Positions 23,336-34,393 of a stretch of 64,000 bases of DNA are shown in pieces. This stretch comes from Microdochium bolleyi (taxonomy: Eukaryota; Ascomycota; Sordariomycetes; Xylariales; Microdochiaceae). Positions within the stretch are counted from its first letter, which is position 1. Each line of letters opens with the position of its first letter. The position numbers were made by a program, and so were the translations under genes. The stretch is taken from NCBI GenBank assembly GCA_001566295.1, contig KQ964252.1:372001-436000 (forward strand), read 5' to 3'. The notes under the pieces are model-generated. The model ran no database searches. It saw nothing but the letters and a program-made list of their open reading frames with translations, and was not told the origin of the DNA.

Positions 23336-24926
23336 AGAAGAACGGATTGATGAGGGGGGTTGCATATCGTCGACTTCGATTGCCTGATCGCAAACGAGAC
23401 GATTCTGCTACAAGGAGCTCTTGCAAGAAGCAACCGGCTGAGGATGACGTAGAAGGGTGGGAAGGGTTCGCAATCGTGATTACGGCATAGACACCTACAG
23501 CAAGAGTGAGATGATATTAGAAGAGACAGATTCAATAGACTGCAAACCACATCAGTGCCTACACAGATATCCCCAATGTTCAATTTCGAGCTCTGGGAGC
23601 ACCCTCTCTGCCAAAACTGATCCCCAGGCCCCGACGGTTCAGAGTGCGAGGGGAGGACGAGCAGACCAGGGGCGGAATCCGGACGAATCACGTGGCCCGA
23701 TTGATGTGGTCGGAGGTCCCGGCGACCAGAAACTGGGAACCCGCCGCTGGAGATCCCGGGAGGTGCATGAGCTGGAGGCAAGACATAGGTAGGCAATACC
23801 TCGTGGCTCTCCTGTCATCAGTTTGGTGTGCCGAATCGGCTGGTGGCCCGCCGCGTCCGACATACCTTAGGTATCGTTGCCCTACAGCTATCGCAAGAAT
23901 TCCGGCCCCCAACTTCTGACGACCAGGGGTTGGCTGGGCTGGGTGGGTAATGGGCAGAGAGAGAGAAGAACCCTTGCTGCCTGCATGCCTGCCTGCCTGC
24001 CTGTACTTTAAGAGAAGGGAGGGAGGGAGGGCCGCGGAGTTATGCTCAGAAGGGCCAAGACGGGGATTGGAAGTCGTTGGCGACGGGCACTCAGCTGGCA
24101 AGGTCATGGGCGCCCTCGGTCAACTTAGTCGGTTTTGAGTGTCGAGCGTCGTTGCGACTGTTGCAGAACTCTCAATGTGCTGAAAGAGGGGGAGGGGGTG
24201 CTCGGAAAGCCGAGGCGGGTGGTGAGGCCTGGAATCTGGGCACCCTCAAGCGAGTCTGTGTATGGCTTCACGTGTTGTTTTGTCGACGAGGCCATGACGG
24301 AGCAGCCACGACACAGCATACGTTCTTTTCCGGAAGAATTCGTGACTATGAGGTGTTGCACGAAGGCAGCAGCCAAAAACCTTCAATAAGGTACCTCAAG
24401 GGACGGATGATGTACAGAGTAGCTGGAGGGAGGCCCCTCCTGCCCATGTCACTGTCACTTGTCACTGTCACAGGCCCACCCGCCTGCTCCCACCAAGGTT
24501 CTTTCCCCAAAACGCCCGCCCGCCCGCCCGGCAGGTCGTCAGCTCGCCCAGGGTCCTCCCTCTTCGGGAGGTGTGGGTGGCGGGCAGCGCAAGAACACGG
24601 CTCTGGCGGGACTCCCCTTTTTGATCCTTAGCTCAGCTGTCTGCCCCCAACCTGCTGGACTTTGTTTCGATTCCTGCTCCTTCAGCCCTACAGCATCCAA
24701 CACGAATCGTGCAGAGCGGACGTCCGGCAACCCTCTGATCAGTTACCATACTCGCCACTCCGCGACCCGGATCCCGCTGCCGGCAAGGCCGACCTAGTCT
24801 GTTCCTTTAGCCCAGCGCTAGATTTTACCGGTACCCGACCGGCAAGCGACACAGCACGAGTCCAACGGCCGTTGGTTTCGTCCCTCTCAACGCTCGTCTT
24901 CCACCCATGCGGGCTGATCTCGAGCC
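23336..24926. other. Intergenic
   Basis: About 1.6 kb upstream of the Zn2Cys6 regulator. It holds a short GCCT tandem run (23978-24003) and an ATACCTTAGGTAT near-palindrome (23862-23874). The last few hundred bases are pyrimidine-rich and probably promoter and 5' UTR. No gene was seen. Confidence 0.4.
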
Positions 24927-26894
24927 ATGGCCTCGAGCACACACGCCGTCATGACCAACCCCTTCATGCTCGACGGCACCGGCGGCCTTGTCCCCGGCAG
25001 CTACCTCCCTCGTCACCAGAGCCACTCGCCCGTCCCGCCCTCGATTATGACGGCGCGGCCGTCGCAACAACCGCTCCCCGCCCCACCGCCACCACAGTAT
25101 TCATCGTCACAAGCCCACTACGCCGCGAGCACCGGCAGCGGCAGCGACGACAACTCCCCGCCCGTCACGGCGGCCCCAGGGCCCCAGGAGACCACCCGCC
25201 GCCGCCCGATTCCGAGGAAGGGCCACACAAAGTCGCGGACGGGCTGCTATAACTGCAAACGAAGGTATGTGTGACAGAGTGTGCCCCATTTTCCGTCGTT
25301 TCTTTTTGTGTTTGCGTCCCATGCTCTCTAGGTCCCCAAAAGCCCCACGCGGCGGCCCGGGCCGCGGCCATGATCAAAGCGTCTCATCGCCACTTCGCTC
25401 ATGCTCTGGACCGCTCGCGCTTTTGCAGGGCTGGTGTCACGATCGTGATGGTCCACGGTACTCCACGTGTAAAGACTGAGCTGACCGTCCGGTATTTCCG
25501 GCCCGCCTGTACAGAAAAGTCAAGTGCCAGGAGAACCAGCCTCGATGCGCCCAGTGCCAGCGGCTCGGCCTGAACTGCGAATATCCCATCTCCCAGAAGA
25601 ACGTCCTCTCCGTCCACTCGAACGTCACCAACGGCAACCCGCCCCACGCGGTACCCTCGGCGCTCGAGCTCGGCGATCTCAGATTCTTCTACCACTTCAT
25701 AGTCGCTGCGTACCCGCCCCTGCCGCTCGGCTGTGATGAGGTGTGGAAGCGGACGGCGGGGATATCATCAAATGTAGGTGCTGCCACAGGGACTCGGCGC
25801 TTAAACTCGCAGATGTGGGACCAGAGACTGACAAAGCACCATACAGTATGACTTCCTAGCACACGCGATCCTTGGTCTCGCGGCCTCCCATCTCGGCCTA
25901 TGCACCGGCGAGGATTTCGAGTCCAAAGCTCTCAGCCACCGCGTGACTGCGATCAACCTGCTCAACGAGAAGCTCTCGCAGCCATGCAAGACACAGCAGG
26001 ACGGCGACGCGCTCTTCGGCGCCGTCATGGTGCTCGCCTTCCAGGCCGCGTACCTCCCAGACGCGATGCTCGAGTTCATCACCATGGTCCGCGGCTGCGA
26101 CCTCGTGTCGAAGCGGCTCATGCCCGACTTTGCCAACTCCGAGTTCAACACGCTGACCCGCGAGGGTCATGCCGAGAGCATGCGGGAGCTCATCCAGGCG
26201 CAAGGGGAGGACACGAAGAACTCGCAGCTCATGAACGGCTTCATCACGTCTGTGACGCTGCTGGACGGGCTGTGCCAAACGCCCTTTGAGCGCCAGTACT
26301 TTGGGTCGATGCAGAACGTGATTAAAACGGCGAGGAATTCGTACGGAGCGGGTGAGTTTGCTTCCCTGGACCGGTCCGGCTCTTGGCAAGATAACTAACA
26401 TGTCATTCACAGCCTGGGCCGAGTTTACCCGCCTCTACATGCTCCCCAGCACCATGACCAATGACGAGTTCTCAGCATTCGCGCACACCGAGAACTGGAC
26501 CTCCCAGCTGCTGCTCGTGCACATGTTCATCCTCGACTTCATGCTCGGCGACTTTATCCTGCACGGCTCGCAGCGGCAGTCGCGCGCCATGCGGAAAAAG
26601 ATTCTCATCACGTGGATCGAGAAGCTCGGCGAGCGGCTGCCTCCGGGCTACGAGGACTACATCCGCTGGCCGCTGACGTACGGCAAGATCATGATTGAGC
26701 ACCAGGGCGGCATGGTGCCGACGAGGGAGTACCTCGACACGTTCGCGACGTTGCGCACGCGCAAGAGCGAGTCCCCGAGAGAGCAGGACGGCTCGCCGAC
26801 GCCGCCGCCGGGGATGGAGGCGTATCCGTCGCCGAGCGAGCATGACATGAATGTGTGGCTGCCGACCGATGGGATCGGGAGCGAGTACCTATGA
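24927..26894 (+). CDS. Zn2Cys6 fungal transcription factor
   Basis: Four exons: 24927-25264, 25515-25773, 25847-26351 and 26413-26894, giving 527 residues. Introns start GTATGT (250 nt), GTAGGT and GTGAGT. The first intron splits the zinc cluster; removing it yields Cys107, 110, 117, 124, 127 and 134, the C-x2-C-x6-C-x6-C-x2-C-x6-C binuclear cluster (CYNCKRRKVKC...CAQCQRLGLNC). The first 100 residues are Pro/Ser-rich and disordered. The rest is the helical fungal transcription-factor region (FLAHAILGLAASHLGL, LFGAVMVLAFQAAY), as in Upc2-like regulators. It is nuclear and DNA-binding by family. Its targets are unknown; the P450 and methyltransferase genes downstream are candidates on proximity only. 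Confidence 0.92.
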
Positions 26895-29722
26895 TGAGCC
26901 TTGGCAACCTGAGGCACTGAATCATGATGAACCATGTTCGGCTTTCTGCAGCACGGACACCGACCAGGTCGTCACGGCGAGGAAGCAGAAGCAGCAGTAC
27001 CAAATTACACCGCAACATGTTTTCGAGCAGACGATGTCAGCACAGCGGACGGTCGAGCGTAGCGCTGCGATACAGCAACGCCCAAGATATTATCCTGCCG
27101 GATGTTCGACATCGTGGCAGACTCTTTCGAATGTTGCGTACACGCACGTGCAGAACAACCCAGACTTCCTGGATTCCTACAGCTTCGAGCTGACCACGGT
27201 TCATAATAACTTCTATCAGCACGATAATCGAAGTCGAGCCCTTGCTGGGCTTGCAGTCTGAACAGCGAGCCGCCACAGGCGTGCCAGCTGGATCCTTAAT
27301 GGCAATGATAATTGCCTAGCACGTCATGCTTGAAAGAGGGACCCTTTTTCGAAGCTCGAGCCGTCGGGTTCGGATTCGACCAAGGAGGCAAGCCGCCCCC
27401 AGCCCATTATCAAGCGGGCTAGCGGACCGACCAGTAGGGAGCGGTAGGCAAGAACGGAATAAATGTCAAGATTTGGATAGAGCGCAAGAAGTCAATTTTA
27501 TACCCCGTTTGGGGAACAAGATGTATTAGCATATATATCGCGTTTCACGAAATCCAGCTCCATGTTGAGATAATAATAACAAAGTATACCAAGCCACACT
27601 TGGAAAAACAACGATAGCTGTCTTGTTCGTTGTTTTACCCCTGGACTTGCTTTTGTGTGTCCAATCTTCAATTAGGAGGAGTAATCAGCGCCCCGCGTAT
27701 GGCTAAGAGGGACGATGACGAAGAGCAAGAGGAAGAAGAAGCTAAGGCTGGAACAGGAATATGCACACTGGGAGGTTTCGCAGCCCGTCCCATCCTGGTT
27801 GCCGATCATCGCGGTCCATTGGACCCACGCGACGACGTGCGGAGTTGCAGGTACGTGACGAAGTCGACAAAAGGTACCGTCCCACGGACCGGGGCGGTGG
27901 TGGCTGGGGGAGCTGTTGTTGGCTGAACAGACGGAGACGAGAATCTGCTGGATCTTCCCACCCCTTTGTGGCGCGGGCTCGCTAGGCGAAGGGAACTCGT
28001 GCACATGGGCAAGTGACCTGGCTTTTGGCGACATGCCTGTTCGAGCCTGCGGCTGTCTTTCTTTGTTCCCTGAAATGTCTGTTTTCCTCGTTATTATGCT
28101 GCTAGCAGCGGGAAAGCACCTGGACGACGACGACGACGACAAGCTGTGGGCCTCGAAGGTTGCTTGCTGATTAGTGTGACTACACCTTGCTTGCTGTCCC
28201 CCAGACGCCCACACCGACACCGCCCCGTCCGATCTGTGTCTCCCAACAAAGACGATCGTCACTCAGCCCGTGTTTTCCAGCTTGGGCTCTAACTAGTTAG
28301 CGGGGACCCAAATGTCTCACTAGCTCGACGGCACTTGCTTGGACGAGCAAGCCTAATAAACGGGACGGCTCGCGTCGTGTCACCCACACGCCCAATCCAT
28401 CATCCCGTGCTCCACCCCCAGCCTACCTACCTCTCCGTAACGCTATCGAAACTTCACATGCAAGCCTTCACTCACCCCTTGGGAGCGAGGGGCGGGGAAA
28501 GAAAAGGAAAAGGAGCAGAGTATGTTGGGCATGTACCACAAGAGGCCGTCGTTGTCGTTGTCGTCGTTGGCACTGCCACCAAACTAACTGATGGGCTGGC
28601 TGGCTGACTGAGTGCACGGAGCCTGACAGCTAGCGCGCCGATGAGGATCGGGGAGCACGGCAGGGATGTCGTCGGCCTCCTCCCCGTTGCACTGACATGC
28701 GGTACAATTGAGTGTCTTCTGAACCCCCATGATAGGCACCTAAGGTAGTTCTGCTTGTCTGTTTGAACACGGCTCTGACGACAATTTCCGAATTCACTTT
28801 GCAAACTACGGCTTTGGCCCATGCAGGCGAGGCCCGACCAATAACTATCGCCTAGAGACCATTCGGTGGTGGTGAAAAGTGAAATGGCGGGGACCGGAAC
28901 ATATCAGAGACATCGGCGCACAGCCTCTTGAAGGTTCCACAGATATGTCTCTGGCCCGGACCTGCCACTTGTTCCGAGCTTGTCTGAGCTAGCTGGGCCT
29001 GTCTAGCGGTCCGGCTGGCTGGGGCACATGCACATGCCGTGCGCTTGCTTGCTTGCTTACCTGCCTTTCACCGCGTCGATCAATGCCATGTACATGGTAC
29101 CAAGAGCTAGCTAGATCGTCTCTCGCCTAGCGTGCAGGAGGGAAGGCTGTCCCGGGAACCAGTACCAGGGCTGCCATTAATACTATTGAAGTGCTTGGCT
29201 GTCGACGCAGATTTCTGGATCATCATAGGTATCGTTCCAGCCACCCGCCAGCGTGCAGTAAGTAACGTACTCTGTAGAAGTGCCGATCTGAGCGTCCCGT
29301 GTCTAGCGTCCTTTTTTTTTTTTTTTTTCTTTTGCTGCGTTCCCGTGCCGTGTGTGAACGCTGTCATATTAGTTTCCTTCTCTCTTTCACTTCTTCTCTA
29401 AATCTGTGACGATCGTTGGCGCAGCTCACCTCGCGGAACAACTCTGGAGCCTCAGACGAGATACCAGACGGAAGCCGAACAGCCACAGCTGCATCATCTC
29501 TCCCTGTCCCTCTGGGAGCGAGCAGCGAAAAGCCCACGGCGTCGATCTAGCCATTCGGCGAAGCCCAGCTGATACCCAACTGTCACTCTCTCTCTCGATA
29601 CAAGCTGCACACGAAGCACTACAGTCGAATAGCGAACATCCGACGTCATCGGCACTTGACAAGTCCTTCCCCAGAAGCACAAAAAAAGAAAACGGAGCAG
29701 ACACAAAGAGTTACGGTCCACG
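26895..29722. other. Gene-poor region before P450
   Basis: About 2.8 kb without a recognisable gene. It contains several short simple repeats: GCTT units near 29043-29060, GCTG near 28598, and a 17-T run at 29312-29328. An ACCTAAGGT motif lies at 28738-28746. The last 250 bases are the P450 promoter and leader. Confidence 0.4.
29312..29328 (+). repeat. Poly-T tract
   Basis: Seventeen T in a row, about 400 nt upstream of the P450 start codon. Such tracts act as nucleosome-excluding promoter elements in fungi, but a retroposed poly-A or plain slippage cannot be excluded. Confidence 0.8.
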
Positions 29723-31526
29723 ATGTTGACACCGATCCCTCAACCCCCTGGAGTCCCGATCCTGGGCAACATCTTCGACGTCAACCCCAACAACACATGG
29801 GCCTCGCTCAAGGGTCTTGCGGAGAAGTATGGTATGTATATGTTTGTGTATTATATCTCTGTTCTCCTTTTGACTTGTTCAGCCCTTTTCTTGCACGTCC
29901 TTCTGGTGGCCGAGAGGCTTCTCGTCGCCGGTCCCGATCTGTGAGCCCAGTAGAGGCTCCTGGAGGACTGGATGCTGGCTGTGTTTCCCCACGAAACAAC
30001 ATGCCAGCGTATCTAGCTTGGCTCGATGCTAGCAGCGACGATTCCTTCGACGCTCAGCCAGCCACCTCGGCTCTCTCTGCTCATCAGCGGGCGTACTCCG
30101 AGCAACAAACCGCGCCCAGCGGACCACCACGTGTGACAACACATTTCTGACATCGTCTTCCTCTTCCATTACAGGCGAGATCTTCCAGATCAAGGTGCTC
30201 GGCCACCCCATCGTCTTCGTCGCCTCGGCGGCGCTGGCCGAGGAGATCTGCGACGAGCGGCGCTTCCGCAAGTACGTCGGCGGGCCCATCGTCGAGATCC
30301 GGTATGCCGTGCACGACTCGCTGTTCACGGCTTTTGACCACGAGAAGTCGTGGGGCGTCGCGCACCGCATCGTCGCGCCGCACCTGAGCCCCGCGGCCGT
30401 GCAGGGCGGCGAGGGCGGGATCGACATGGTGCGGGAGATGGACGACATCGTGACGGAGCTGCTGGCCAAGTGGGCGCAGCTGGCTGGTGGTGCTGGTGCT
30501 GGCAGCAACAAGGTTCTCCTGGTGGCTGAGCTCAACAGGCTGAACCTCGAGACCACGACGTACACGCTGTACGGGCACAAGCTGAACCAGCTCTCCACGG
30601 CCACGGAGCACCCGATGCTCAAGGCCATGGAGGACAGCACGTCCGAGGCCATGAAGCGGCCCACCCGCCCCGGGTTCCTGAACTGGCTAGTGTATGGCAG
30701 CAAGTTCAAGAAGTCGACCAAGGTGATGCGGGACTACGCGGCCGAGATTGTCGTGCACCGCAAGTCCGCTGCGAGCGACGGCACCGATGAGCGCAAGGAC
30801 CTGTTGCACGCCATGCTGCACGCCAAGGACCCGGAGACGGGTGTTGGATTCACCGACTCGCAGGTCATCGACGAGATCGTGACCATGCCGATTGGGTCCA
30901 GCACGGCGCCCTGCCTGCTCGCGTCCGCCGTGTACTTTCTCCTGCAGAACCCGGATGTCATCACCAAGGCTCGTGCTGAGCTAGACAGCGTGACGGGGAG
31001 CTACACGAACGGTTTGGGGTCTACACCGCTGACGCTCGAGCACCTCGACCGCCTCGAGTACACCCAGGGCGTCCTGCGCGAGGCGCTCCGGATGGCCAAC
31101 CCAGCTCCGGGATTCAATATCGAGCCAATTCCCCGCAAGACCGAGGGTGGCAAGGAGGACAAGACGCCGATCCAGCTTGCGGGCGGCAAGTACGCGATCG
31201 CGCACAACCAGGCCATGATCGTCGTACTGGCGGGCGTGAACCGGGACCCGGCCGTATTCGACGAGCCGCTCAAGTTCAAGCCGGAGCGCATGGTCGGTGA
31301 GAATTTCGACGCGCTGCCCGCGGGCGTCAAGAAGTGGTTCGGCAACGGCAAGCGCGAATGCATCGGCAAGCACTGGGCGTGGCAGTTCAGCCTGATCACG
31401 CTGGCCCGCATGATCCGCGACGTCGATTTCGAGTCGGCCGTAGGCCCAGGCTGGGAGTTCAAGCAGGACGGATGGTTCAATGTGAGGCCGACGGACTTCG
31501 TCAAGGTCAAGCCGAGAGCGGCGTAA
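29723..31526 (+). CDS. Cytochrome P450, CYP505-like heme domain only
   Basis: Exon 1 is 29723-29831; a long 343-nt intron (29832-30174, GTATGT..TTACAG) follows; exon 2 ends at 31526. The protein has 486 residues. It starts PIPQPPGVPILGNI with no membrane anchor and aligns by eye with the P450 half of CYP505/BM3-type fusions (ICDERRFRKYVGG, VHDSLFTAFDHEKSWGVAHRI). The ExxR pair (Glu339, Arg342), FKPERM and the heme loop WFGNGKRECIG with ligand Cys432 are intact. The I-helix reads PIGSSTA (275-281), where relatives have AGHETT: the Thr remains but the acidic residue is Ser. The protein stops right after the heme domain; no flavodoxin or reductase follows. It is convergent with a methyltransferase gene. 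Substrate unknown; fatty acyl chains are typical for the family. Confidence 0.9.
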
Positions 31527-31861
31527 AGCGATGGGAATATGCCACTGTCACCGGCCATCACCGTCTTGCTCTCCTCCTGTCTGTAGTTTTCCATATTTCG
31601 TAGCGTTTGATGACACAGGTAGCTCATGATATGGCATCGATGTGATCGTTTCCGTCGTCGTGATCGTTCTGCTGAACTTGTCAAACCGCGAGATCTTCAT
31701 CATACCATGCTGGTCTCGAACTCAAGAGCGGCGCTGGTATTGAACTCGCTGTCAATGGAGCACCCGTCCTCGACCTTTTCAATCTCAGTCCCGTGCCTGT
31801 CGTCATTCCCATAGGCTTGCTCTATGCGTGAGGACCTTCTTGGCTTACCACCCATCCAGAA
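31527..31861. other. Short convergent spacer
   Basis: About 335 bases between the stop codons of the P450 and methyltransferase genes, enough for both 3' UTRs. Nothing else was seen. Confidence 0.5.
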
Positions 31862-33216
31862 TCACGATCTGAACACGGCGAACCGCAGCCGCCGCACAGC
31901 CGCGCCCGACGAGTCCGTCATGCTCTGTATCGGCGGGCCCAGCCAGTCGACCTCAGTGCGCCAACGGGTGCCTGTGGCCTCGCCAACCTCGTCCCAGAGC
32001 CGCTGCCAGGACTGTGCGTCGTGCAGGAACCGCTTGTCGCCGCCCTGCATGGTGTTGCTGTTGCTGTTGGTGTTCCCTATGCTGCTGCTACTGCTGCGCA
32101 TGCTACCATTGTTGCTGCGCGGCCGGGATGGGCTCGAGAGAAAAAAGGTGCCGCTGGGGCTGCCAAGTATCGTGTTGTTATTGCTGCTGCTCCCAGGCCG
32201 TCTGCCTTCCAGCACGGGTGTCGTCGGTGTCGAGCTGGTCGATGCCGTCGTCGACGCGTTCCTGGGGCGGGACACGCCGACGTGCCGGCCAAAGATCATA
32301 ACAGCCGGGTCGTCCTGGCGGAGCAGCTTGACCATGCGGATGGCCGCCTTCCTCTGCGTCTCCCACCCGAATAGGTGGAACAGCGAGGACGCTTGGATGA
32401 TGTCAATCTTGCCGTCCAGGGCGTCCATGGCCTTATTGTCCTGCGGCGTCGCGTCGATGCGATACTCGGGTGCGTCCCAGGCGTTGGCATACCGACCAGG
32501 GGGCGCAGTGGGTACATCGCCCGGGTTCACGGCCGAGACGAGGTCGCCCGTCACGAAGGTGGCCTTTGTGCGGCCCTTGTCGCCAAAGAGCTCGTACCCG
32601 GCCTCGATGAAGTCGGTCTCGACATCGCAGCCGTACAGTCGGGTCGAGTTGACGCCGTCGAGGACGAGCTGACGCAGGACCTGGCCAAGGCCGCAGCCGA
32701 CGTCAAGAAAAGTCGTGGTGGACGCGGAGCCGTCCGACTTGCGGTCGGCGAGCAGGCGGACGAGGGCGATCTCGTAGCACGGGTCACTCGTAAAGTCGAG
32801 CGAGAGGAAGCGGAAGTGCCCGATGCTGGCCTGGGGGTGCTTCTCCCATAGCTGGTCACGCTGCTACAGTGTTAGCAAACAACTTCCGAGAGGGCCTGCC
32901 AGATGACAGCAGCGAAACTCACTATCTTCAGCACATGCTGCTCGAATTGAGCCTGGCCCTTGATGCCGCTGTATTTCTCCAGCAGCCTCCTCGCGGGCTC
33001 GTACAGGTCCGTGGGGATCTCGGTGATGTAGACGACTCCCCGGGCAAGGTCTGCGGCTCGCTGCTCGACGGACTCCTGGTGGCTTTGCTGCTGCTGGCGC
33101 TGCTGGTACTGGGATTGGTACCCCGCGAGGTCCGTTGGCGGGTTGTTTCTGCCCTGCTCCGAGTCGTCCGATGAGATCAGGCCGACCATACGGAGCGGCC
33201 GGTAGAGTATGTCCAT
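31862..33216 (-). CDS. AusD-like class I SAM methyltransferase
   Basis: Exons 33216-32923 and 32860-31862 join over a 62-nt intron (GTGAGT..AGCAG), giving 430 residues. The join rebuilds the family motif QHVLKI-RDQLWEKHP. The region LYEPARRLLEKYSGI...IGHFRFL and the SAM-binding FLDVGCGLGQ (149-158), with acidic CDVETDF after strand 2, match the methyltransferases of fungal meroterpenoid and related pathways (AusD/PrhM type). Residues 25-50 are Gln-rich. An unusual Ser/Asn/Thr-rich stretch of about 75 residues (about 293-370) interrupts the C-terminal half before the last strands. The ATG at 33216 is the one that directly precedes the conserved region. It is likely cytosolic; with the convergent P450 it could tailor one metabolite, but no backbone synthase is in view. 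Confidence 0.87.
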
Positions 33217-34393
33217 TGTGTGCTGGGCCAGCTCGGTCACGCAGGAGGTACCAAGTACCTGTGGCGAGCGCGGGAGTTTCGAGTCTGGCGAAGCTCTTTT
33301 CAGAAGGTGCAATGCAGGCACAGGCGGAGGAAGGAGCCAACTCTGACCCGGAGCCAAATGCCGACAAGGGAGCTTGACCAGTATTGAGAACCGCAACGCT
33401 CGCTCACAAGGGGAGGAGAACAACGGAATCCGGCAGGCCAATCTCGAGGCACGTGGCAGGCACTGTCGACAACACCGGCCGTTCGTGGCCGCCTCGTGGG
33501 GTGGAACGGCCGGCTCACTTAAGGGCTCCCATAAAGGTATATGGTACCCGCCTACGATGGTACGGGAATTCTGCGAACCCCCCCCCACTCGGCGCCGCGA
33601 GGTTAGCGCTGCCGGAGGTGACACTGGGCAATGCAGCGTCAACACAAGGGTACGCAGGAGGTCACAGCAGACCCCCGGGGGTCTCGGGCGTTGTGCGGCA
33701 CAGGCGAAGATCCCAGCCCCCGGCGGGAATAAGCCCAGACCTGGGCCATGAGATAGCGGCGGATGGCAACCATGGTTGGAACCCTTGGGAGCCTTGGAAG
33801 TCTGGGTACCTTTCGCAGGCGAGTCCGCAGCGGGGCAAGCTCGGGTCTCGCAACTTGCCGCCGCCGGGTGGAGCCAAAATGCACCCTCGCCAGCAGCGTG
33901 ACCCTCATCCCTCTTCCGCAACTCGCCCTTTGTCATCTGGACAGGTCACCTTTGTGGTGTGTTGCACGTCCGGCGCTCGCAAGCCAGCGTCCCCACCGGT
34001 GGGAAATGACATCTCGTAGCACTGTAACATTTCAGGCCTAGTAACATCTTGCTTGATCGCTGCTCGTGCTCCATAACTTATAACCTATGGCCCAAAAAAT
34101 GGATGGGCAAAAAAGATAACGCCCTGAAAATGCTCCCAAGAGGTCGTGATATCCCATGTTCGTGAACGCTCGCCCAAAACCAGCCCCTATACTAAACGCC
34201 TTTTGTAGTGCTGCCTGCCTCGCTGGACGCACGCTGTTGTTTGAGAAAATGCAAACTAATATGCTTCGGCGTCGACCGACACCAGCAGTGAATTAGCATC
34301 TGAATCAGCTGTCGCAAGTCCTACGCAGGCAGGAATGTTCCCATGAATAAGAATGCTTTTCGTGTTGCAATGCGCAACTGCATGTGCCACATC
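33217..34393. other. Intergenic, methyltransferase promoter
   Basis: About 1.2 kb between the methyltransferase start and the 3' end of the Cdc4 gene. GGTACC/AGTACCT motifs cluster here (33246-33262, 33536-33566, 33807). No gene was seen. Confidence 0.4.
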
